From Nelumbo lutea (taxonomy: Eukaryota > Streptophyta > Magnoliopsida > Proteales > Nelumbonaceae): DNA of 64,000 bases. Made by a program: the position numbers and the translations under genes. This document shows, piece after piece, positions 44,285-53,984 of the stretch (the first letter of the stretch is position 1; each line of letters begins with the position of its first letter). The notes beneath the pieces were generated by a model. That model had not been told where the DNA came from, did no database searches, and saw nothing but the letters and a program-made list of their open reading frames with translations. The DNA lies in assembly GCA_022828595.1 (NCBI GenBank), contig JAKGHH010000002.1:67180383-67244382 (forward strand), in the 5' to 3' direction.

Positions 44285-44730
44285 TGTTGTGGATATTGTA
44301 TTCTAATGGCACATTCATTGTCATATCAGCCTCCTAGAAAACAAGTCGGCTGAAGAGGAAAAGGGAGTGGATAGACCCAATGATATGTAGGTTGCTAAGA
44401 AAATCATAGTTGGTCCATGTTATGGACTATGGAGTCTACCCATTGAATATGATGCTAAAAATTTTTATTTGGAGAGCTTTCCATGATGCCCTTGCTATCA
44501 ATGATGTACAGTTTTAAGGAACACCCCTACTCAAATAAGATGTAATCTCTTTAAATGTAGATGAAATAGTTTTCCATGCCAATTTTGAGTTTGGTTAATT
44601 AAGGATTCTAGTTTTAGATTTAATGATGAGACTAACATGCATCTCTTTTGCATATTGGTTTGTTGATTGTGTGAACCAAATCTTGAGAAAGTTAAAGCTA
44701 TTGCTTACATTTGTGTAGCAGCCTGGTTTA
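44285..44730 (+). pseudogene. LINE remnant, left part (zinc-binding RT-associated domain)
   Basis: The translation reads LLWIYSNGTFIV, then a KIFIWRAFHDALAIND stretch (family form K(I/L)FLWRAxHxALPT), and near the end KAIAYICVAAW. This is the zf-RVT region found after the reverse transcriptase in plant LINEs, with several stops. The copia element at 44731-50379 interrupts it. The continuation in the same frame is at 50380 onward. Confidence 0.65.
44726..44730. repeat. Target site duplication (left) of copia element
   Basis: Pentamer gttta directly left of the LTR. The matching pentamer on the right is gttaa at 50380-50384, one mismatch. Confidence 0.6.
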
Positions 44731-44938
44731 TATTAGCGTGAGCTGTCAAAGTAGGAGGATATTCCTTAATTCAAGGGACAACTCCTATCCGGAGTTAGTG
44801 ATCACTAATCCTTATCATAGGAGTAGTTTGTATTGGACAAGGAAAGATGGAAGAAGACTTGTATATATATATTCATTCCTGTAAAGGAAAAAACAGGGGA
44901 ACAAAAGAATAATATCTTTCGTTCTACACGAATTGTCA
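44731..44938 (+). repeat. 5' LTR of copia element
   Basis: Starts tattagcgtgagctgtcaaa and ends cgaattgtca. The first dinucleotide is TA instead of the usual TG, in both LTRs, so the change predates the insertion or reflects the parental element. Confidence 0.92.
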
Positions 44939-44950
44939 TGGTATTAGAGC
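44939..44950 (+). other. Primer-binding site (initiator tRNA-Met type)
   Basis: tggtattagagc directly follows the LTR. The canonical plant form is tggtatcagagc, so one base has changed. It would pair with the 3' end of initiator methionine tRNA to prime reverse transcription. Confidence 0.85.
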
Positions 44951-45784
44951 ATCAATCCTATAGGGAGGGCATTCGAGAGGTGATCCTACAGTGATTGGCC
45001 ACCCGTACCGAGCCCAGAACGGTCGGCGAGCCTAACCTTACCTCCTCCTCTGTTAGTGGTAGCAGCATCGATCTTGGCGGCAATCTCCTTGGCCACGTGC
45101 TTCTTAGGCTTCGTCCTTCCAGTCATGGTTGGCTCTCTCTCCGCTTGATGATCAACGACAAATCACCCGTAAACCAGGAGAGATAAAATAGAAGTTTGGA
45201 GCAGCGATAAAGTCATCAGAAGTTGGACGCAGCCGGATAGGCAATCACCTCTTCCTCAGGCCTGCGGACGTAGCCGGATCGTGTCGTTTATCTCCGACGT
45301 CGGAAGTCAGACGCAGCTGGATAGGCGATCACCTCTTCCTCAGCCCTGCGGACGCAGCCGGATCATGTCATCTATCTCCGACGTCAGAAGTCAGACGCAG
45401 CCAGATAGGCGATCACATCTTCCTCCACTCTGCGGATGCAATCGGATAGGCGATCTCCAAAGGACCTCTACACGTTCAATTTGCTGGGAAAATTTATCGG
45501 TTCTGTGGAGCATCTACAGAGATCAGCATCAAGATCACGTTCTTGAGGTAATTCGTCATCGTACTAGAATATTACTATGTTTTAGAGCTTTGTTTTTTTT
45601 TTCTTGGAGATTGGCGAAGCGCGAACGGTTTTTTCAACCAACAAGAGGAACTCGGATTCCTTCGTCAAGATTGCAAACTCAGTATTTGATTTCTGAGATT
45701 TCTCACCTCTTCCTCCGCCCTGTGGCACTAAGCTCTTCTGCTCCAAGACGCCATTAGCAGGGACACCCTTCGGGAGATACAACC

Positions 45785-46805
45785 ATGTTCGATTTAGAAA
45801 CCTCAAATCCAGTGGGGGAACAACGGTCCAACCCTACTCTCACCGAATTGACCACCAGAATGGCTGAAATCCTGCACAGACCAACCTCGACTATAGAGAC
45901 TCCTATCGCACAGATTGGTATCAAGTTGGACGGCACCAACTATGCTCTTTGGTCCCAAGTTGTTGAGATGTATATCTCTGGCAAAGACAAATTGGGATAT
46001 ATTAATGGCGAGCTTCCCCAGCCTCCTCAGACTGACCCAACCTTTCAAAGGTGGCGCACGGACAATGCTATTGTCAAGGGTTGGTTAATTAACTCCATTG
46101 ACGTACCCTTGATCGGTAACTTTATTTGATTCCCTACGGCAAAGATGGTGTGGGATTCTGTTGCTACTACCTACTTTGATGGCAGTGACACCTCACAAGT
46201 ATATGATCTCCGGTGTCGTGTGACCCGCTTGCGCCAGTCTGGAGGATCTCTTGAAAAATACTACAATGATCTCCAAGGTTTGTGGCGTGAAATTGATTTT
46301 CGCCGTCCAAATCCAATGGAGTGTGTTGTAGATATTCAACGATATAATAATCTTCTTCAAGAAGAGGGAGTGTATATTTTCTTAGATGGCCTTGATGACA
46401 AACTTGACAAGATTCGAGCAGATGTACTCCAAATGCACCCGTTTCCCACTATTGAGCAGGCATACGCACATGTTCGTAGGGAAGCTATCCGGCAAAAGGT
46501 CATGATCACTGGTAACAATATTGAAACTTCAGGAGCTGTTTTGGCCTCCAAAAGTGTTAAAACGGGACAACCTACTTCATCCTCAACAGGCTCTCTGTCT
46601 TTGAGCAACGGAAAAGCTGGTACGTCCTCTAAATCTTGAACGTCTTCTGATAAAACTAAGTGTTCTCATTGTGGTAACTCGAAGCATACCTAGGAGAATT
46701 GCTTCAAACTACATGGCTACCCCGACTGGTGGCATGAACTCCAAGCCCGAAAATGTCAAGACAAGGCTGAAACTGGTGGTAAGGCTACGATGGTTACAGC
46801 ATAAC
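45785..46805 (+). pseudogene. Copia gag
   Basis: Capsid-type polyprotein segment. It opens MFDLETSNPVGEQRS and contains KLDGTNYALWSQVVEMYI (the usual copia gag N-terminal motif). MVWDSVATTYFDGSD and LRQSGGSLEKYYNDLQ follow, and near 46661 a CCHC zinc knuckle begins CSHCG. One reading frame runs through it but is broken by TGA at 46127-46129, TGA at 46637-46639, a TAG inside the zinc knuckle near 46691, and TAA near 46801. Confidence 0.88.
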
Positions 46806-46849
46806 CCCAGCTGTCAATCACACCACCTGTTGAACTACCACAAGGAGAC

Positions 46850-48186
46850 GTACACCTCTCAGATTCAGGTAACAACCTTCCCCACAACACTGCTGATAGC
46901 AATGCATGGATACTTGACTCGGGGGCTACCGACCACATGAACTATGATGCCACTGAGTTTTCAAAAACTTCACCACCAAGACAGACTACAATTGCTAATG
47001 CCAATGGAGCTATATATCCAGTCATAGGAGCAGGCACTGTGACCTTGTCACCTACAATATCCTTAAAGAACACTTTGCTTGTTCCCTCTCTCTCCCATAA
47101 ATTACTATCTGTTAGCCAAATTTCCACTGATCTAAATTGTGTTGTGCTCATCTATCCTACTTTTTGTCTTCTTCAAGATATTCTCACCAAGGAGATAATT
47201 GGGTGTGGTACTAGGAGGGGGGGCTCTACTACATGGATGATTTCAGTATGGGTCGAGCACATCATGCACACCATCAGAGTAATACCAAAGAACAACAGAT
47301 TTGGATCTAGCATTGCCGGTTGGGACATCCATTATTTGGTTACATGAAACATTTATTTTTGGATTTATTTATAGATACGAAGCCTCGTGATTTTCAATGT
47401 GAAACTTGCATCTTAGTTAAGAGTCATAGAACAATCTATCCTTTAAGTATGAATAAAAGTAAAGTTCCATTTTCTTAATTCACTCTGATGTGTGGGGGTC
47501 ATCCCCGGTAACTATGGTGTCTGGGTTTCGCTGGTTTGTAATATTTGTTGATGATTACACTCACATGACATGGTTATATCTGATGAAACATAAAGATGAA
47601 GTGTTGGCTGTATTTCAACGGTTCCAGGTCTGATAATGGCAGGGAATACATAAATCAACGATTCCAAGATTATTTCTGGATTCATGGACTACTTCATGAG
47701 ACTTCATGTCCACAGACTCTGTAGCAAAATGACATTGCTGAGAGAAAGAATCGGCACATACTCGAAACTGCTCATGCTTTGCTACTTGGAGCACATGTAC
47801 CTAACCGACATTGGGCTGATGTTGTTGCTACTGCTGTACACCTCTTTAATCGAATGCCATCACGCGTCTTACATTTTAAGACACCATTACAAGATCTTTC
47901 ATCACATGTCTCTCTGCCATCCGTGTTGATGATTCCACCTCGAGTTTTTGGTTGTGTGGCACTCATACATCTGCACAAAAATCAACACACAAAACTTGAT
48001 CCACGAGCAACTCGGTGCATATTTTTGGGGTATGCGTTACATCAGAAAGGATACCGATGTTATGATCCAGCCACCCAATGGACCTATATTACCATGGATG
48101 TTACTTTTTTGAAATCTGAAACATTCTACTCTCATTCCAAAACCAATTCTTCTCTTCAGGGGGAGAGTCAGAGTGCAAAACAAAAC
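46850..48186 (+). pseudogene. Copia protease, pre-integrase and integrase region
   Basis: An aspartic protease motif WILDSGATDHM lies near 46905, in the same frame as gag. A pre-integrase zinc region with HCRLGHPLFGYM and CETC follows at about 47310-47415. The integrase core shows DVWG near 47490, WFVIFVDDYTHMTWLY near 47530, then SDNGREY near 47630 and NDIAERKN near 47730. Between the second and third of these, sequence expected in a complete core is missing: AVFQRFQ runs directly into VSDNG. Several frameshifts and stops (for example after 47344 and in the CPQTL segment) show it is dead. The C-terminal part (VFGCVALIHLHKNQHTKLDP) is open at 47779-48189. Confidence 0.85.
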
Positions 48187-48231
48187 TAGTTTCTACCCGA
48201 TTGGCTGAATAATAGTGATTCAACAAAAAAG

Positions 48232-50152
48232 ATGGTCAATGAAGAACTTTCTACAACTGGTGGAGTTTCAAGAGAGACATCTACAACACCGGAAACGTCT
48301 ACATCGCCATCGCCACTTCCAACAGAAGAAATAGAGACCCCAACCTCCATAGTACCCGAAGACCCATCTCCTGAGAATATTCCTAAAGCAAATGACCCTG
48401 AGGTAAACTCTCCTACTACGCCTTCAAGCTCTAATGATATGAATACTTCTGCTAGTTACACTTTACCTTTTAGGCATAATCGTGGCAAACCGCCAAATAG
48501 ATATTCTCCAGAGATTGAGGACCGGAGGTCAAAGTATCCAATTGCCAATTATGTATCAACAAAGAGACTCTCCAAACCTCTCAAAACATTTATGCAAGAA
48601 TTGTCCTCACATCATATTCCCACCAGTGTTCAAGAAGCTCTGACAAACTCAAAATGGACACAGGCCATACAGGAAGAAATGGAGGCACTATTGAAGAACA
48701 AAACTTGGACTCTTGTTACCTTGCCCGAAGGGAAGAAACCTGTAGGGTGTAAGTGGGTATTTTCCATTAAATACAAAGCAGATGGGTCGATCGAGAGATA
48801 CAAAGCGAGGCTAGTCGCGAAAGGTTATACTCAGACACATGGCGTAGATTATCAAGAGACATTCTCACCAGTGGCAAAATTGAATACGGTTAAAGTTTTA
48901 TTATCTCTTGCAGCAAACCTTGATTGGCCGCTACACCAGTTTGAAGTAAAGTACGCCTTTCTCCATGGTGACCTTGAAGAGGAGGTGTACATGGACATCC
49001 CTCCTGGTTATACAGCAAATTCCAAGACCAAAGTTGTGTGTAAACTGCAACAAGCACTATATGGACTGAAACAATCACCGCGGGCATGGTTTGGGCAGTT
49101 TAGTCTTGCGATGAAGAAATATGGCTTTCAACAAAGCAAGTCGGACCATACACTATTTCTAAAGCACCAACGAGGGAGGGTAATAGCCTTAATAATATAT
49201 GTAGATGACATGATTAACACCGGAAATGATTCAGAAGAAATAGCAACTCTTCAAAGGTAATTGGCGACTGAGTTCGAAATGAAGAACTTGGGAGGGCTCA
49301 AATATTTTCTAGGAATTGAAGTTGTTAGATCAAGGAAATGTATATTTCTGTCTCAACGAAAATACACTTTAGATTTACTATATGAAGTAGGACAGTTGGA
49401 ATGAAAGCCGCGGACACACCAATTATACAAAACCATAAACTTGGAGAATACCCAGACCAAGTACCTACCAGTAAGGAGAGATATCAAAGGCTGGTTGTAA
49501 ACTTATTTACCTCTTACATACTCGTCCAGACATCACTTACGCGGTCAACGTGGTGAGTCAATTCATGCATTGTCCAAGCGAAGATCACATGAATGTTGTA
49601 ATGCGAATCCTTCGATACTTGAAGTCCTCACCCGGAAGAGGACTTGTGTTCTCAAAGAATAATCATCTAAAGATTGAAGGATATACATATGTAGATTGGG
49701 CTGGAAATATCTCGGACAGAAGGTCCACCTCGGGGTACTTTACATTTGTCGGTGGAAATCTTGTCACATGGAAGAGAAAAAAACAGAAGGTGGTGGCCTT
49801 ATCAAGTGCTGAAGCCGAGTTTCGGGGAATGGCTAAAGGACTTTGCGAGATTCTTTGGCTTAGAAGATTAATGACTGAAACCGGTTTCTCCCCAACCTCT
49901 GAGATGGACCTATTCTGTGATAACAAGGCTACCATAGATATCTCTCAGAATCCCATTCAACATGATCGAACAAAGCACGTGGAGGTGGACCGGCATTTCA
50001 TCAAACAAAATATTGAAGACAAAATCATCCGATTTTCTTTTGTCAAGTCTGAAGACCAACTGGCGGATATACTTACAAAAGTTGTATCCAGTAAAAACTT
50101 CCACAGCTCACTTAGCAAGTTGGGCATCCAAGATTTGTACACACCAACGTGA
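48232..50152 (+). pseudogene. Copia reverse transcriptase and RNase H
   Basis: A Ser/Thr/Pro-rich linker is followed by the RT domain: KTWTLVTLPEGKKPVGCKWV, YKARLVAKGYTQ, and the active-site box YVDDM near 49205. In the first catalytic box the family normally reads Q(F/M)DVKxAFLHG; here it is QFEVKYAFLHG, an Asp-to-Glu change at a metal-binding residue. A TAA at 49258-49260 ends the frame, and 49261-49550 is frame-shifted. RNase H follows in an open frame to 50152, with DWAG, AEAEF and CDNKA carrying the acidic residues. It ends eight codons before the polypurine tract. Confidence 0.92.
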
Positions 50153-50159
50153 GGGGGAG

Positions 50160-50379
50160 TATTAGCGTGAGCTGTCAAAGTAGGAGGATATTCCTTAATT
50201 CAAGGGACAATTCCTATCCGGAGTTAGTGATCACTAATCCTTATCATAGGAGTAGTTTGTATTGGACAAGGAAAGATGGAAGAAGACCTATATATATATA
50301 TATATATATATATTCATTCCCGTAAAGGAAAAAATGGGAGAGCAAAAGAATAATATCTTTCATTCTACACCAATTGTCA
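50160..50379 (+). repeat. 3' LTR of copia element
   Basis: Starts tattagcgtgagctgtcaaa after the purine tract and ends ccaattgtca. Compared with the 5' LTR it has a longer TA run (about 50289-50312) and about nine substitutions. Confidence 0.92.
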
Positions 50380-50920
50380 GTTAATTTGGTAGGCCAAGAA
50401 CAACCTGATTTTTAACAATATCACACCTAATCCTTTGAATACTGTGAATGTCATAAATAGGTCATATTATAAGATGACCATGATCTTGAAGCCAAATTGG
50501 CAAACAACTAGAGAGGAGATAGCTCATGTCTCGATTTGAAGCTCCCCCCCCCCTCCCCGTTGGTACCCATCGGATAGTAGTTTTTCTGTTACTGGTCAAG
50601 CTCTTTCAATGTTTTGATTCTTAGTGCAGATGATGGTGCTATTGAAGTTGACGCCATTGCAATGTTATTAGGAGTTTTTTTGGCTCAAAAGCGTGGTCTT
50701 TGGTAGGATGCTTTTTGAGACTGTTTGAATCAAAAGTGTGGTCTTGCTCCTACTCCTTTACTATTGCCATCTAGTAAGCTTACTAGATGTTTGAATCAAA
50801 AGAAGTTATCATCATGTCCAAAGGAAGGCTTTTGTCATAGTGCAAGACATTCTATCCATGTTGTCTTTCTTTATTGTTTGTTTTTTATTCTATTAAGCGA
50901 TAGTGGATTGGGCTAGCTCA
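50380..50920 (+). pseudogene. LINE remnant, right part (RNase H region)
   Basis: Continues the LINE cut by the copia insertion. The translation gives LIW, a stop, AKNNLIFNNITPNPLNTV, a spacer, PPPP-like codons near 50545, then IEVDAIAMLLGVFLAQKRGL, which fits the RNase H domain that ends plant L1-type LINEs. Stops and shifts are frequent. The first codons join in frame with the VAAW ending of the left part. Confidence 0.6.
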
Positions 50921-51128
50921 TAGGTTGTCATGCTTATACAGATCTTCTCAAGGTGAATTATATGGTTCTATTTTTTAGTGGGTTGATAGTATTATATCAT
51001 TCATCAAAAAAAGATGTGTGAGTTTCCTAAGTTCTCTTTTGTTTTGCTTGTTGTTCTTTGCGTCTTTCTTTTTTTTTTTGTTTTTTTTTTATCTGGACTG
51101 TAGAAAGAAATGATCTTCTTGAGTGTAA

Positions 51129-51136
51129 GTTTTGAT
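51129..51136. repeat. Target site duplication (left) of hAT-like element
   Basis: Octamer gttttgat directly left of caaggttttaaaaatcg. Identical to 51833-51840. Confidence 0.75.
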
Positions 51137-51832
51137 CAAGGTTTTAAAAATCGAATCAAAAGCGGAACCACTATGGTCACTGATTTCTAGGTTAGTGGTT
51201 TGACCGTCCAAGTTGAATAGTTAAGGCGGTATGGAATATTAGGGCAATTAATATTATTACTCTTGGTCTTTTATAAGAAAAAAAAAAGAGAGAGAGAGAG
51301 ATGGTTGTTGGCTGAGAAGAAAGGAAAGGAAAGGAATGAAAGAAGGAGAGAAAGGAAAAAATGAAGGAAAGGAGGGAAGGAGGGAAGAAGGAGGAGGAAG
51401 ATGAGGGAAGAAGAAGGAAGAGGAGGAGGAGCATCCAATGTTCATTGGTGATGACGATGACAATGGTGGCAATAACATACAACACAACGGCAACCATTTG
51501 GTCGGATGAGAATTCAAATATGAGATTTGACATATGAGAACTCAGATATGAGATCTGAGATCTAAGAACTCGAATATGAGAACTGAGATCTTAGATCTGA
51601 GATTTCTACAACTTGTTTTCTATTCTCCGATCTCTCTCTTTGTATCTTATGAAAACATGAACTTCTGTCCGGGTTGAGCAGGTTGATAGCTCTACCACTT
51701 GGGTAAATGGTTATTTGACCAAGTCAACAGTTTTGGGCCCAAAAATGGGTTGAGGGTGAAACGGAACCGGCTTAGATGATTTTCGGGCCAAACGGTCCAA
51801 CAGTCTAGGTTAATGATAGTCCGAGAACACTG
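51137..51832. mobile_element. Non-autonomous hAT-like element (696 bp)
   Basis: The left terminus caaggttttaaaaatcg and the right terminus in reverse, cagtgttctcggac, resemble the ends at 31856 and 41351. It is flanked by a perfect 8-bp duplication gttttgat. Subterminal stretches contain ggtttgaccgtcc and the mirrored gttggaccgtttgg. The interior is a purine-rich low-complexity block (about 51280-51432) and a repeat of gagatctgagaactc-like units (51533-51605). No transposase. Confidence 0.7.
51280..51432. repeat. Purine-rich low-complexity tract
   Basis: About 150 bp made almost entirely of A and G on the + strand (agaggaaagg, gaaggag words). The long - strand open frame over it, a run of Phe/Leu/Ser/Pro, is an artefact of this composition. 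Confidence 0.8.
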
Positions 51833-51999
51833 GTTTTGATGAGTACCACTTGATTGGTTAGCACCTTTTTATGGTACTGCTTGCTTGGTTACTGCGTTGG
51901 GTATCTTTATCTTTTCCCATACCATAGTTCAACTTATTTTATTACCCCAACTTTTAGGTGAATTACAAATAGCCATCGTACTTGGGGTGGTAATACTTA

Positions 52000-52343
52000 G
52001 GTTGTGTTTGTTTTCAATGTAAAAACTCTGTTGATGTAAAAACCCATCGATGGAGTTCAACACTGATGGTTTAAAATCCCTAACCGTTGTGCTTTGAAAA
52101 ATGTGGTTGTTGATGTAATATTATATCAATTTTATCAATATAATATTTACATCGATTGTCGATGTACAGTAGAGTTTTACTTTGATTTACGATATAAAAT
52201 CCACTCCATCCAAACACCAACAAATCTGAACCCGAAGTGAATTTTTACATCAATCTTGATTTACATTACAAACAAACACAAATAAAAATGAACCAGTGGT
52301 GAAGTTTTACATCAATACCAATTTACACCACAAACAAACAGCC
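52000..52343. mobile_element. Tourist-like MITE (~344 bp)
   Basis: The left end ggttgtgtttgttttca pairs with the right end in reverse, ggctgtttgtttgtgg. Inner words gatgtaaaa and ttacatca are mirrored several times, so the element is largely palindromic. Flanks are tta on the left and ttt on the right, a near match to a 3-bp duplication. Confidence 0.6.
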
Positions 52344-52639
52344 TTTACATATACAATTTGCTCCCCTAACCTGTCATACGAAAGTAAAATAAGGTCCAAA
52401 GTATTGATACACCTACAGTGGAAGGGGTCTATTGGAACTTTATACCACACAAATTTTTTTAGTAGGTTGACGGGGTAGGTATAAACATAGATTAACATAT
52501 AAAATAATGGATTTGGGGATTAACCATAAAAAAGGCATATATGATACAATAAGCTACTTCATGTTAATACTTTGTATTTTAAGTAAAATCAATAAATTGC
52601 CCAAAATTTTATGGACGGACGATAATAAATGATGATGGG
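52344..52639. other. Spacer between MITE and gypsy element, nothing seen
   Basis: AT-rich sequence with no coding or repeat structure that I can support. Confidence 0.4.
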
Positions 52640-53492
52640 TGATCCGGGCACTCCTAGCTGGCTGGAACCTGGCTCCTAGCTGTGATTGATGACACCTGAG
52701 ATGAAGAGGAACGTGAAGAGCTCCCAGGTGGCTCTCCCAGTGGGAACACTCCGATGCTTAAGTTAGAATTCTGAGAAAACTTGAGAAAATGCAGAGAGAA
52801 AACTAAGAGTGTTGTTTGTGCTAGCTTCAATACCTTTGCTTCGCGAGGGTTGGGGTTCTGTTATATCGGAGTTCTGTCAAATCTGAATTAACAACCTCTG
52901 CCGTAGTCGTTACTACCAGAGCTGAGGTGGCGGATGTGGGCACCTGTTGCAGTGTACGGACCTGTTAGGCGCGCCACATCTGGCAGAAGTGGCAGGCACG
53001 ACGCCGCCTAACAAGAGACGTGGGCACAGCCTCCGGATTCGACAGGTACTATTGTCAGGCGGATCTTTTCTATAGGTTACCGAGCTACTTTGCACTGAGC
53101 TGCCATGGTCCGAGCTACCTTACACCGGGGTGTCGGGGTAGCCGAGGTGTGAGCGCTCAAGTTGAGCCTTAGAAAAATATGGGCAGGAGCGTTGATGGGA
53201 TTATCCTGAAGTGTCCCCACTTCAGGGTACTTCCCGTAGATCGGGGTGTTCTCTTTTCAGGAAGGAAGAGTTTGGGGCCCACCAGGGGGAGTTCGGGTCT
53301 CGGGAGGAGCTTGGTAGTCCTCCTCCCTTAGGGGGAATTCTGCGTACTAGATCTTTCTGCTCGACAAGTTGCTACGTCAACCAAGCTACGTTGTTGGGCT
53401 CTGGCGAGTTCAGTACACCGAGTTATGGCCAAGCTGCCATGCTAACCTGTCACTTATGCCAAGTTGTACCCACGTGTCCCCATGCTATGAGG
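52640..53492 (-). repeat. 3' LTR of gypsy element (left copy)
   Basis: Aligned with the right copy from tgatccgggcactcctagctgg through catgctatgagg. The boundary is good to about 10 bp: the outermost eight bases differ between copies, and the right copy may extend to a TG at 62612. Confidence 0.88.
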
Positions 53493-53506
53493 CCCCCCAC
53501 TCCCCG
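53493..53506 (-). other. Polypurine tract of gypsy element
   Basis: On the - strand this reads ggggagtgggggg next to the LTR, the expected primer for plus-strand DNA synthesis. It is absent next to the other LTR, as expected. Confidence 0.65.
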
Positions 53507-53984
53507 TGCTAGGGGTTCTGACCTAGTGCGAGGAGTCCGCGGTGTGTCGGGTGGATTTGGCTCGGAGCTCTGGCCTCCTGGTCAGGCGACTTATGGGTCA
53601 GACCAATTCACTGCTTGGGTCAATCAAGGGCAATCCGAGTTGCGTACAGTCTACGCGCGGACGTCACGTGATCTATGAACTCTACGGATGTCAAAAAATG
53701 CGCTAAATCGATTTTGGCTCGAGGATCGCATAGCTGGTTTCCTTGAGAGCCATTAGATCGTCTTGATCTCGCCATTGCTAACCGAGTACAGTGGCCATAA
53801 ATAGCGAGGGTCCTAGTCATTTTCCCTCGCCATAAGTCCTCAGCCTTGTCTTGAGCTCGCGTCTAAGGTCTCCAACTCGAGTCAATTGTTCCTAGTTTGG
53901 TTCCTCTCCTTGGTGAGTCTCCTTTGCTTTTCTTTCAGTTTCCTTTCCTTCCAGTTCATTTCTTTCCTTCACTATTTCTAGCTT
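53507..53984. other. Presumed promoter and leader of the antisense gene in the gypsy element
   Basis: No coding similarity. On the + strand near 53915 a gtgagt and near 53955 a ttccag could bound a leader intron ahead of the coding frame (ccttGgtgagt to ccttccag). That is inferred from splice-like words only. Confidence 0.3.

Larger units (their letters stand above)
44731..50379 (+). mobile_element. Degenerate Ty1/copia LTR retrotransposon
   Basis: About 5.65 kb with two LTRs of 208 and 220 bp, a primer-binding site right after the left LTR, a polypurine tract (gtgagggggag) right before the right LTR, and gag-PR-IN-RT-RNaseH order in between, which is the copia order. The LTRs differ by about nine substitutions plus a longer TA run in the right copy, so the insertion is neither very recent nor ancient. 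All coding domains are disrupted by stops or deletions, so it is non-functional. The flanking pentamers match at 4 of 5 positions. The element sits inside a LINE pseudogene. Confidence 0.95.

Noticed and set aside
51192..51533. 113-codon - strand frame that looks like membrane segments
   Set aside because: Produced by a purine tract read in reverse; a low-complexity artefact.
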